From assembly GCA_964431685.1 (NCBI GenBank), contig CAYSLA010000062.1:1-19347 (forward strand): a stretch of 19,347 nucleotides of DNA, given 5' to 3'. The first letter of the stretch is position 1. Each line of letters begins with the position of its first letter. This stretch comes from CAYSLA01 sp964431685. GTDB lineage: Bacteria > Armatimonadota > UBA5829. Positions 1-6,847 of this stretch are shown piece by piece. Made by a program: the position numbers and the translations under genes. The notes under the pieces are model-generated. The model did not search any database and was not told the DNA's origin. It saw nothing but the letters and a program-made list of their open reading frames with translations.

Positions 1-1661
1 CTCGATAGCTGTATCACCGCGTGCCCCTTGTCATTATCCATTGACTCTACCGGCGTCAGAGGCACAGCAACAGAAGAGAGAATGAACTTCCTGTGGCGTT
101 TGTAGAAATCGATGTGTGCCGCGATATCGCGTTTCATCGTGTCGCTCATGTCAGCGAGACCACCGCCCAGACCAAGCGCGCCGGTGGAGTTCACCGCCAT
201 CACGAGGTCGAGGTGATATGTCATCAGGTTGTAGCTTGTGGCGTCAAACGGACATAGCACGTGGTCACCCGTGTCACCCGGTTCGTAATCGTACCGAGTG
301 TACTTCCCGGTCGGATTCATAACGGCCCACTTGGTGAACATCAGCGGAGACAACCGGGAGTAATCCGCCATCGCTATCCGCAGTTCGTGGACGGGATCAA
401 CTGTGTCCGAAGGGAAATGGGTGTGGAAATGACTAATCGTCAGCAGGTCATTTCTGAGCCCGCCGCTGGCGCAGCCTTCCATCACAAGGTCAGGAAAACG
501 TTCGGCCACTCGGTCGAGAATTGCGAACCACTCGTCCATCCGCCGCTGGTTGCCGGTGTGGTACGGATCATCGGAGAAATCCAGGTTGGTGTCGATCTTG
601 ATCCAGCCCACGCCATACGTCGAGATAACGCGGCACATCTCCGAATAGACCCATTCGCGGGCAGACTCATTGGTCAGATCGGGGTAGAACGTGTCTGCGC
701 CTGCGACAGGCAGAAACCACTCGGGATGCTGCGAGTAAATTGGGGCGTTCGTGCAGACGCGCTCCGGCTCCATCCATATTCCAAAGATCAGTCCCCGTGC
801 CCGAACCGTGTCGGCAAACTCCTTGAGCGACGTCTTGCCGAAGACGTTAGGGTTCTCGCGCCAGTCACCATTTAGTGTCGACCAGTTCGCCGGCTGGGCC
901 CCATACCATCCGGCGTCGATGACGAAGGCTTCACAGCCGACTTCAGCCGCCGCATTCAACTGTTCGGTCAACCGTTCTACGTTGATCTTGTGGAAGTAGT
1001 CAAACCACGTGTTATAAATGACGGGCAACTCGGCTCTGCGGTGGATCATCAGCTTCTCGAGGGCGTAGCATTGAACTCTCCACCCCCAGAAATACGCCTC
1101 TCCGAGGGGGCATTGCTGGATGAGACAGTCCATCTCGAAGCTGTAGGTCTCCGACGGCGCGACGTCGACAACAACACTGTCGTCAAACCTGTCTACAGCA
1201 ATCTCCAGAGTCTTGCCATCGTCCGATGTCGTGAACACGGCCCGCCAGTCTCCGCACGGCATCAAATTGAATACGAGGTCTCCGAAATCCGGTGAGCCGA
1301 CGACGAAATATGGGCTGTAGCCCTGGCAAGTCCGACCTTTCGATCCGATGTCTACGGGCCCATTGCGAAGGTCGAGCGCAACGTGCTGCGACTCACGGCA
1401 CCACGAGCTCGTATGAGTGGCAAGCGTGAAGTCAGAACCCGTTACCGTGTAGATGAAAGAGGGGCGCGCAATTCTGAGGGGTTGAGAACCTGTGTTAGTG
1501 ACGCGATCTGTGCGATGGACCAGTCCATAGTCATCACCGCGGTGCGTGTCGCACACAAACTCCAACTCACCAGACTGTGCCTTGCCACTCGAGAGATCAA
1601 TAGCCCGCGCCTCCGAACCGGAGCCGAAACGCAAACCCAACCGAACAATCTTAGTTAGCAT
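1..1661 (-). CDS. Alpha-galactosidase, GH36 family (C-terminus cut by window edge)
   Basis: Retaining alpha-galactosidase (melibiase) that would hydrolyse terminal alpha-1,6-galactosides such as melibiose or raffinose. Translating the minus strand from the ATG at 1661 gives 553 open codons running off the left edge. An N-terminal beta-sandwich region (about residues 1-200) is followed by a TIM barrel. Visible motifs are NTWFDYF, FVIDAGWYG, GIWMEPERV, WIKIDTNLDF with the likely nucleophile Asp357, and CASGGLRND with the likely acid/base Asp405. The 48-residue spacing between the two acids is reasonable for GH36. Little should be missing, because family members of about 550-700 residues exist. 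No signal peptide is seen, so the enzyme is probably cytoplasmic. The ribosome site is weak (GGGA about 7 nt upstream). It lies downstream of rnpB on the same strand but separated by hairpins, so it is probably transcribed on its own. The family assignment is secure; substrate is inferred. Confidence 0.9.
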   Translation of the reverse strand, partial: MLTKIVRLGLRFGSGSEARAIDLSSGKAQSGELEFVCDTHRGDDYGLVHRTDRVTNTGSQPLRIARPSFIYTVTGSDFTLATHTSSWCRESQHVALDLRNGPVDIGSKGRTCQGYSPYFVVGSPDFGDLVFNLMPCGDWRAVFTTSDDGKTLEIAVDRFDDSVVVDVAPSETYSFEMDCLIQQCPLGEAYFWGWRVQCYALEKLMIHRRAELPVIYNTWFDYFHKINVERLTEQLNAAAEVGCEAFVIDAGWYGAQPANWSTLNGDWRENPNVFGKTSLKEFADTVRARGLIFGIWMEPERVCTNAPIYSQHPEWFLPVAGADTFYPDLTNESAREWVYSEMCRVISTYGVGWIKIDTNLDFSDDPYHTGNQRRMDEWFAILDRVAERFPDLVMEGCASGGLRNDLLTISHFHTHFPSDTVDPVHELRIAMADYSRLSPLMFTKWAVMNPTGKYTRYDYEPGDTGDHVLCPFDATSYNLMTYHLDLVMAVNSTGALGLGGGLADMSDTMKRDIAAHIDFYKRHRKFILSSVAVPLTPVESMDNDKGHAVIQLS

Positions 1662-1679
1662 TCACCATTCCCACTACTG

Positions 1680-1692
1680 TATGATTATCATA
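1680..1692 (-). promoter_or_regulatory. 13-bp palindrome overlapping a possible -10 box of the alpha-galactosidase
   Basis: TATGATTATCATA is a perfect 6+1+6 palindrome starting 19 bp upstream of the alpha-galactosidase ATG. On the minus strand it contains TATGAT and GATAAT, both acceptable -10 hexamers, but no good -35 is visible at 17 bp. It could be a promoter core, an operator half-site pair, or chance in an AT-rich patch. Confidence 0.3.
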
Positions 1693-1705
1693 GTTCACCG
1701 ATATG

Positions 1706-1731
1706 CTTCGGGACCGTTCTTCGTCCCGAAG
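1706..1731. repeat. Perfect 9-bp inverted repeat (hairpin) upstream of the alpha-galactosidase
   Basis: CTTCGGGAC at 1706-1714 pairs perfectly with GTCCCGAAG at 1723-1731 across an 8-nt loop. There is no T tract on either side, so it is not a classical intrinsic terminator. It shares the TCGGGAC core with the larger inverted repeat at 1846-1889. It could be a terminator-like or REP-like element in the rnpB to alpha-galactosidase spacer. Confidence 0.5.
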
Positions 1732-1845
1732 TCACCATAACAGACGCACCATGCTTTCCGGATTTGAGCGTTGGGCCACGTGGTGCCGACTATGCACAAT
1801 GCCGCGAGCCCAACCCGGAATTTCCGAGACCGACGCCTCTGACAC

Positions 1846-1889
1846 GTTTCGGGACTTCCGTTCCGCAAGCTTCACTCAAGTCCCGAAAC
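1846..1889. repeat. Perfect 12-bp inverted repeat downstream of rnpB
   Basis: GTTTCGGGACTT (1846-1857) and AAGTCCCGAAAC (1878-1889) are perfect reverse complements separated by 20 nt. The element starts about 25 nt past the rnpB 3' end in the direction of transcription, so it may help end or protect that transcript. The lack of a following U-run argues against a standard intrinsic terminator. The spacer of 252 nt between the alpha-galactosidase and rnpB holds this repeat, the one at 1706-1731 and nothing else recognisable. Confidence 0.5.
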
Positions 1890-1913
1890 ACCGCAAACTA
1901 TCAACTGAAGAAT

Positions 1914-2259
1914 GTGAGCGAGTCTATAAGCCGGGTTCTGTCGAGAGTGATCATCTATCTACGCGCCCACGTTGCCGTGGGGCTTTAGCGGCGACACCCG
2001 GGAGGTAGGCGGGCAGCTTTAACCCTCCCCTATTCGGCCTTGCTCCAGATGGGGTTTACCAAGCCTTCGCCTCACGACGAAGCTGGTGGTCTCTTACACC
2101 ACCGTTTCAGCTTTCCCGCGCACACGGCACGGGGTTTTCTTTTCTGTGGCACTTTCCTTATCCCGACATGCGGGACAGTTGCCGCTGGCAACCATCTTGC
2201 CCTGTGGAGCCCGGACTTTCCTCCCCGATACTATCGGGGCGATCACTCAACTCGCTCAC
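1914..2259 (-). ncRNA. rnpB: RNase P RNA, bacterial type A
   Basis: Catalytic RNA of ribonuclease P, which cuts the 5' leader from pre-tRNAs. On the minus strand the 5' part carries the conserved GAGGAAAGTCCGGGCTCC block followed by ACAGGGC. The 3' part carries the conserved AGAACCCGGCTTATAG block. The ends pair as helix P1: GTGAGCGAG at the 5' end (2259-2251) with CTCGCTCAC at the 3' end (1922-1914). A GGTAAACCCC element lies between. The length of about 346 nt is normal for type A. Overlapping short open frames here are coincidental. The exact mature ends are estimated from the P1 pairing and the promoter position. Confidence 0.96.
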
Positions 2260-2263
2260 CTAA

Positions 2264-2292
2264 ATCATATCACGTGGGGTGCTATGTTTCAA
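2264..2292 (-). promoter_or_regulatory. Sigma-70-type promoter of rnpB
   Basis: On the minus strand TTGAAA (2292-2287) and TATGAT (2269-2264) are separated by exactly 17 bp. The -10 is preceded by TGA, giving an extended -10 (TGATATGAT). The predicted start 5-7 nt downstream coincides with the first bases of the RNase P P1 helix, which supports both calls. Confidence 0.75.
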
Positions 2293-2346
2293 ACGAGGTT
2301 TTGCCGGGGGAGAGTTGTGCGGGAGGTGACAGTCCATTTCCTGATA

Positions 2347-2472
2347 CTAGCGGATATCACCCGTGCGTTCGTCTTTGCGATACTCAACACCACGAGGGCC
2401 ATTCAGATACGTGACATCAGTTACGAAAGCACCTTGTTCCAGATGCCCCTCCTGAGCTAAGCGGGTAACCAT
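2347..2472 (-). CDS. Possible small ORF, 41 residues, unknown function
   Basis: An open frame from ATG at 2472 to TAG at 2347 encodes a charged peptide (starts MVTRLAQEGH, ends YRKDERTGDIR). GGAGG sits only about 1 nt before the ATG, too close for efficient use, while an AAGGA lies 8 nt upstream. The frame is closed by TGA five codons before the ATG. It overlaps the last 16 nt of the truncated cysN frame and lies in the stretch where the rest of cysN would normally be. I do not recognise the peptide. It may be a real small protein, a remnant of a larger gene, or chance. Confidence 0.25.
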   Translation of the reverse strand: MVTRLAQEGHLEQGAFVTDVTYLNGPRGVEYRKDERTGDIR

Positions 2473-3119
2473 ACCTCCGTTCCTTCATACAAGTACTGAT
2501 GCAGGGTCACAGACCCTCGGAACCGGGTCCGGGATTCCAAATCCCGAACCATCGGGATGAACATAACGTCTCTGGCAGGCAACTTGGCGCAGAACTCCCG
2601 ATACTCCTGGCAGATCGCCTCGTAAGCTTCTCTGGAATAGTCCACCAGGTCCATCTTGTTTACGGCTACCACAAGGTGCGGTATTCCCAGCAGCGATGCG
2701 ATGAAACCGTGGCGCTTCGACTGCGTCAGAATGCCGTTGCAGGCGTCTATGAGGATGATGGCAAGATTGGCTGTAGAGGCGCCGGTCACCATATTGCGCG
2801 TATACTGCTCGTGCCCAGGCGTGTCAGCAATTATGAAGCGCCGCCTGGGTGTGGAGAAGTGCCTGTAGGCAACATCGATAGTTATTCCCTGCTCCCGCTC
2901 CGCCCTGAGCCCGTCAGTCAACATCGCAAAGTCGATCTCTTCCCTGCCAGCGCTGCGGGAATCTTTCCTGAGCGACGCAAGGTGGTCTTCGTAGATGCTC
3001 TTGGAGTCGTGGAGCAACCTCCCGATCAGTGTGGACTTGCCATCGTCAACGCTGCCGGCGGTAGTGAAACGCAGCAGGTCGGCTTCGCGAACTCGCCGGA
3101 GAAGATCTTCCTGAACCAT
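2457..3119 (-). pseudogene. cysN: Truncated CysN (sulfate adenylyltransferase GTPase subunit), N-terminal fragment
   Basis: CysN couples GTP hydrolysis to APS synthesis by CysD. The ATG at 3119 overlaps the cysD TGA by one base, as in an intact cysDN operon. The 220-codon frame shows G1 GSVDDGKST (residues 22-30), G3 DTPGH (99-103) and G4 NKMD (154-157). Recognisable CysN ends after FIP (residues 187-189), just where the G5 motif (SALKGDN in relatives) should follow. The last 31 residues (96 bp, 2457-2552) come from palindromic DNA. G5, both beta-barrel domains and any fused APS kinase are absent, against a usual length above 400 residues. No continuation was seen before rnpB begins at 2259. 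The fragment is probably non-functional. A chimeric assembly join is the alternative explanation. Confidence 0.85.
2503..2558. repeat. Cluster of overlapping palindromes at the break in cysN
   Basis: Three hairpins lie side by side. AGGGTC-aca-GACCCT spans 2503-2517. GGTCCGGGATT (2526-2536) pairs with AATCCCGAACC (2540-2550) with one mismatch on the plus strand, a G-U pair in minus-strand RNA. ATCCCGA (2541-2547) pairs with TCGGGAT (2552-2558). The second and third share an arm and so exclude each other. The cluster starts where CysN homology stops, which suggests an inserted REP-like element or a recombination junction. Confidence 0.55.
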
Positions 3120-4039
3120 CAGAAATAACCCTCCCGCTTCTTCTGCTCCATCGAGCTGTCCTGATCGTGATCGATGAGCCGCGTGATGCGCTCCGAGTTG
3201 CGTACAACCATCATCTCTTCTATGATCTCTTTCACGCTGCCGGCAGTCGAGAGGATCGCGCCGGTGCACGGGTGACAGCCAAGTGTTCTGAAACGACACA
3301 TCACCGTCTCGGCTCGCTCACCTGGAAGCAACCGCGTATTTTCGTATATTGGGATCAGCAAACTGTTGCGCTTCACCATCTCTCGCTCTGCCGCAAAGTA
3401 CATCGGCACCACAGGGATGTCCTCCGTGAGAATGTAGAGCCACACATCGAGCTCAGTCCAGTTAAACAGCGGGAATACTCTGATGCTTTCGCCCTTTCTT
3501 ATGCAGCCATTGTAGAGATTCCACAGCTCCGGCCGCTGGTTCTTCGGATCCCACTGGCCAAAGGCGTCTCTGAACGAATAGACCCGTTCCTTGGCCCGCG
3601 ACTTCTCCTCATCCCTGCGCGCACCTCCAAAGGCCGCATCATATCCACCTTCCTTTAGCGCGTTCAGCAGTGCCTGAGTCTTCAGAATTGAACAGCACTT
3701 CACGGAACCGAGTTTCCACGGGTCAGTACCTTCGGCGATGGCTTCTTCAAATCGGTAGACGCGCAAGTCCGCTTCTATCTGCCGGCAGAATTGATCACGG
3801 AATTCGTACATCTCGGGGAACTTCATCCCGGTGTCCACGTGAAGCAGTGCAAACGGGATCTTCCCGGGGTGAAACGCCTTCTGAGCGAGACGCACCATCA
3901 CCGATGAGTCCTTGCCTACCGAATAGAGCATGACCGGTTTCTCAAACTCAGCCGCCACTTCGCGAATTACGTGTATGCTCTCGGCTTCAAGTGCCTGGAG
4001 GTTGGTCAAATGGAGTTTTTCGACGTTCTGCAAATCCAT
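3119..4039 (-). CDS. cysD: Sulfate adenylyltransferase subunit 2 (CysD)
   Basis: Catalytic subunit of ATP sulfurylase, making adenosine 5'-phosphosulfate from sulfate and ATP in the cytoplasm for sulfate assimilation. The 306-residue protein is full length. It has the PP-loop SVGKDSS (residues 40-46), the LHVDTGMKFPEMY segment, the FGGARRDEEKSRAKER segment, RFRTLGCHPCTGAI, and the family-typical C-terminus SSMEQKKREGYF. The start at 4039 has only a weak ribosome site (GCGAG). It is translationally coupled to cysN through a TGATG overlap. Because its partner cysN is truncated, the intact CysD may no longer work in the usual heterodimer. No APS kinase or APS/PAPS reductase gene is visible in the window. 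Confidence 0.95.
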   Translation of the reverse strand: MDLQNVEKLHLTNLQALEAESIHVIREVAAEFEKPVMLYSVGKDSSVMVRLAQKAFHPGKIPFALLHVDTGMKFPEMYEFRDQFCRQIEADLRVYRFEEAIAEGTDPWKLGSVKCCSILKTQALLNALKEGGYDAAFGGARRDEEKSRAKERVYSFRDAFGQWDPKNQRPELWNLYNGCIRKGESIRVFPLFNWTELDVWLYILTEDIPVVPMYFAAEREMVKRNSLLIPIYENTRLLPGERAETVMCRFRTLGCHPCTGAILSTAGSVKEIIEEMMVVRNSERITRLIDHDQDSSMEQKKREGYF

Positions 4040-4360
4040 TTTCTCGCTGTTCTGGTCTTGATTGGGCAGGTATCTCTTCGCTGGGTACGGCCGCTCCCTA
4101 CCCCACAGTGCACTCGCGGCACCCGCCTAACTTGCACATGTTACTCAATTTTCCGACAAACTGCCTACCTTGTGCTCGCGACCGGCAGCATCCGGCAATC
4201 TGTGCACGGAACATTCCCGGGGACACCCATAAGCCAGCTTTGACCTTAAGTTAAGTGAACAAACAATCTGTTTATCTTCGCGTCTGTCTGGGTACAACTA
4301 GAAGGACTAATGCCCAGTCGGGCAGCGCGCCCGACCTCAAGTTTGAACGGAGGCATCCAA
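4040..4360. other. Divergent intergenic region between cysD and the KGG-repeat gene
   Basis: This is 321 bp without a convincing gene. It must hold the cysD promoter (minus) and the promoter of the KGG-repeat gene (plus). A candidate for the latter is at 4240-4267. I looked for a tRNA or SAM-type riboswitch leader upstream of cysD and could not support one. The short frames here have no coding character. Confidence 0.5.
4240..4267 (+). promoter_or_regulatory. Candidate promoter of the KGG-repeat gene
   Basis: TTGACC (4240-4245) and AACAAT (4262-4267) are spaced by 16 bp, matching the sigma-70 consensus at 5/6 and 4/6. An inverted repeat AAACA-atc-TGTTT (4261-4273) overlaps the -10 and could be an operator. 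The inferred leader to the ATG at 4361 would be about 85 nt. Assigned from position and sequence match only. Confidence 0.35.
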
Positions 4361-4678
4361 ATGGCAAACAACCGGCCAGGACCGAAGAAAGGCTCAACTG
4401 GAGCTGAGAAGATTGCCCAGGCGCACCGTGGATCGCACGAGCACGATATGCAGGGCGGCTTCGCAGCCAATCCTGAAAGGGCCCGAGAAGCAGGACGAAA
4501 AGGCGGCCAGACGGTCAAAGAGAAATATGGCGAAGACTTCTACCGCGAAATCGGCAAGCGAGGCGGTAACACCGTCAAGGCCGAACGAGGGTCAGAGTTC
4601 TACGCTGAAATCGGCCGCAGGGGCGGGACAGCTCGCAGTCTGAAGCTACGCAAGGGTGAGCCCAAAGGCCACATCTAG
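4361..4678 (+). CDS. KGG-repeat stress-induced protein (YciG / GsiB-like)
   Basis: A hydrophilic 105-residue protein rich in Gly, Lys, Arg and Glu. Three copies of a G-R/K-K/R-GG motif (residues about 45-49, 65-69, 85-89) recur with a 20-residue period, each followed by a T-V-K or similar linker and, for two of them, EDFYREIG or SEFYAEIG. This is the KGG (stress-induced bacterial acidophilic repeat) motif of YciG and general stress protein GsiB, thought to be disordered hydrophilic stress proteins. An upstream in-frame ATG at 4310 was rejected because GGAGG sits 8 nt before the ATG at 4361. It converges on serA with a 109-bp gap. Precise role unknown. Confidence 0.85.
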   Translation: MANNRPGPKKGSTGAEKIAQAHRGSHEHDMQGGFAANPERAREAGRKGGQTVKEKYGEDFYREIGKRGGNTVKAERGSEFYAEIGRRGGTARSLKLRKGEPKGHI

Positions 4679-4787
4679 CGGCACCGATACGACGCCTGCG
4701 GTTGCAGAAGGCAGTTCAGTTGCCGGACCTGTAGCACCAGTGACCGCAACTATTCCTGCCCTCTACAACCGGTGAGCTGGCTTGTCT

Positions 4788-6368
4788 TTACAAGCTGACT
4801 TGTTTGACGCTCCGAATGCCTTCAACGTCGGCGATCTTAGCCGAGATCTTGGCAGGAACCTCAGAGTCAACGCCGAGTACCATTATAGCCGTCTCACCCT
4901 GAGTCTTCCGTCCGACATACATGGTCGCGATGTTTATGCCTTCGTTGCCAAGCAGCGCCCCGACTTTGCCGATAATCCCCGGCTTGTCCACATGCGGCGC
5001 GACCAGAAGAACGCCCTCCGGAGTGACATCCATCGGGAAACCGCCCATCTTCACTATCCGCAGCTCTCTGGAACCGTACAGCGTGCCCCACAGCTCATTC
5101 TCGCCCTTATCGGTCTTCACTGAAAGACAGATGAGCGACGAATAGTCTCCGCCATCGGCCGACTTGCTCTCCACAACCTCAATACCCCGGGACTTTGCGA
5201 GCACCGGCGCGTTGACGTAGTTCACGGTCTCACCGAGAGCGGGGGAAAGAAGACCTACCATCACAGCCCTGGTAATGGGCCCTGTCTCCATCGCAGCAAG
5301 CTCGCCGCGATAGCTGATCTCCACTCTCTCAGCGCGACCCTCCAGGGTCTGCGCCGCCACCGAAGCCACCCTCTCGGCCAGCAGCAAGAACGGCTGGACC
5401 GCCGCGAGCACGTCAGGAGACAGCGCAGGCATGTTGACCGCTGCCCGCGCGCTTCCGCCCTGGAAGACTTCCACTATCTGTTCCGCCACATCGATCGCGA
5501 CGTTGGTCTGAGCCTCTTCGGTGGAAGCACCGAGGTGAGGAGTGGTTACCACGCTGGGCAAGTCAAAAAGCTCCGACGAGAAATCAGGCGGCTCGCTCAA
5601 GTACACGTCGAGCGCCACACCCGCACACTTCCCGCTCTTGACCGCATCTGCAAGTGCGGCATCTTCGATAATGCCGCCTCTCGCACAGTTGACTATTCTC
5701 ACCCCGTCCTTCATCATCGCAAACTGCTTTGTCCCAAGCAAACCGACGGTGTCTTTGTTCTTTGGAACGTGCAGGGTGATGTAGTCGCTGCGCTGCAGGA
5801 GCGAATCGAACTCCACGAGCTCAACCCCGAGTGCAGTGGCCGCATCCGCCGTGATGAACGGATCGAAGGAGATGACCTTCATCCCGAACGACTGGCATCG
5901 TTTGGCTACTTCCTGTCCAATCTTGCCAAGTCCAATAACGCCCAGCGTCTTTGCGTACACCTCGTTGCCAGTGTACTTGCTGCGGTTCCATTCCTTGGCC
6001 TTCATACTCATATAAGCCTGAGGAATGTTCCTGGCGAGCGCAAGGAGCATCGCCACCGACAACTCAGCGGCCGCTATTGTATTGCCGCCCGGGCTGTTGA
6101 CGACGATTATGCCGCGCTCAGTGGCAGCCGTAACATCGACATTGTCAACTCCCACGCCGGCTCGCCCTATTATCTTGAGTTTGCTGGCAGCCTTGATGAC
6201 GTTCGCCGTCACCTGAGTACCGCTTCTGATGACCAGGGCGTCGTAGTCACCTATGATCTTGCACAACTCATCTTCCGGTAGACCGGTGTTTACGTCGACG
6301 TCGGCCACCTTCTTGAGAATGTCTATCCCTTCCTGGGCCAGTTTGTCGCTAACCAAAACTTTCGGCAT
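4788..6368 (-). CDS. serA: D-3-phosphoglycerate dehydrogenase
   Basis: First step of serine biosynthesis, oxidising 3-phosphoglycerate to 3-phosphohydroxypyruvate with NAD. The 526-residue length matches the long form: catalytic and NAD-binding domains (1-310), an intervening ASB-type domain (about 315-450) and a C-terminal ACT domain (about 452-526) that usually senses serine. The nucleotide-binding motif GLGKIG is at residues 146-151. Catalytic Arg230 (NCARGG), Glu259 (LSEPP) and His278 (TPHLGAST) are all present. The start is firm: ATG 6368 is preceded by GGAGGG at 6 nt. The stop codon lies in a small hairpin (GCTTGT-aaag-ACAAGC) without a T-run. It is monocistronic here, divergent from the histidine-kinase operon. 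No key residue is missing. Confidence 0.97.
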   Translation of the reverse strand: MPKVLVSDKLAQEGIDILKKVADVDVNTGLPEDELCKIIGDYDALVIRSGTQVTANVIKAASKLKIIGRAGVGVDNVDVTAATERGIIVVNSPGGNTIAAAELSVAMLLALARNIPQAYMSMKAKEWNRSKYTGNEVYAKTLGVIGLGKIGQEVAKRCQSFGMKVISFDPFITADAATALGVELVEFDSLLQRSDYITLHVPKNKDTVGLLGTKQFAMMKDGVRIVNCARGGIIEDAALADAVKSGKCAGVALDVYLSEPPDFSSELFDLPSVVTTPHLGASTEEAQTNVAIDVAEQIVEVFQGGSARAAVNMPALSPDVLAAVQPFLLLAERVASVAAQTLEGRAERVEISYRGELAAMETGPITRAVMVGLLSPALGETVNYVNAPVLAKSRGIEVVESKSADGGDYSSLICLSVKTDKGENELWGTLYGSRELRIVKMGGFPMDVTPEGVLLVAPHVDKPGIIGKVGALLGNEGINIATMYVGRKTQGETAIMVLGVDSEVPAKISAKIADVEGIRSVKQVSL

Positions 6369-6595
6369 ATCGTTCCCTCCCTATTCCTCCGCACGAAGCC
6401 TGATCGCCTCGGCAGTCCAGTAGTAGAAACACATCTATGAGTTCACCAGACTCGCATTCTATTCCTTCAAAATACGCAAACGCCAGTTAATGTCAAGAGG
6501 ATTTTTCCCTGCGCGCGTACAACTCACGCGTTGTGTGCGACAAAGCGGGCTGCTGCGCACCCATTCCGAAGGCCTTTATTGGAGATTGCATCCGG

Positions 6596-6847
6596 ATGAA
6601 AAATGGCAGAGACCAAATGGACAGCGTGACGTCTGTGCGTCAACGAGTTCACACTCTTGCAGGTCTACTTACAGGGGTGTTCGCGGCTGTTGAATTAGCC
6701 AAGAAGTCTGAGACCAGAGATCTGCAGGAGTGCCTGGACAACGCGTCAACGATGATCCAGCAGGCGCAGGACGAGCTGCGTGAACTGCGCTCCCTCCTGC
6801 GAACCAACCTGCCTGGGGATCACGTGCCGCCGGGTATGGCAGATTGA
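6596..6847 (+). CDS. Small helical protein preceding a hybrid histidine kinase
   Basis: An open frame of 83 residues from ATG 6596, with possible earlier (6533) or later (6617) starts. GGAG lies about 11 nt upstream of 6596. The translation is mostly predicted amphipathic helix: RVHTLAGLLTGVFAAVELA followed by an acidic helical stretch ending QDELRELRSLL, then a Pro/Gly-rich tail. It resembles the dimerisation helices of sensor kinases only in general character, and no phosphoacceptor motif is certain. Its TGA (6845-6847) overlaps the TTG start of the kinase by 4 nt, so the two are probably co-translated and may act together. I do not recognise the family. Confidence 0.6.
   Translation: MKNGRDQMDSVTSVRQRVHTLAGLLTGVFAAVELAKKSETRDLQECLDNASTMIQQAQDELRELRSLLRTNLPGDHVPPGMAD

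Noticed and set aside
261..875. 204-codon plus-strand open frame
   Set aside because: It lies antisense to the alpha-galactosidase, whose minus-strand frame carries clear GH36 motifs; the plus-strand translation has none.
2040..2460. Two overlapping 124-codon plus-strand open frames
   Set aside because: Mostly inside or antisense to the RNase P RNA and its promoter; no protein features.
4040..4239. Riboswitch or tRNA in the cysD leader
   Set aside because: No SAM-riboswitch core, cloverleaf or TTCRA-type T-loop could be found by eye.
5535..6281. 248-codon plus-strand open frame
   Set aside because: Antisense to serA; explained by high GC codon bias.
6510..6541. Hairpin in the serA/kinase divergent region
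   Set aside because: CGCGTACAAC and GTTGTGTGCG pair only with two wobbles and have no T-run or known operator match; not strong enough to list. No clear promoter could be placed in 6369-6595.
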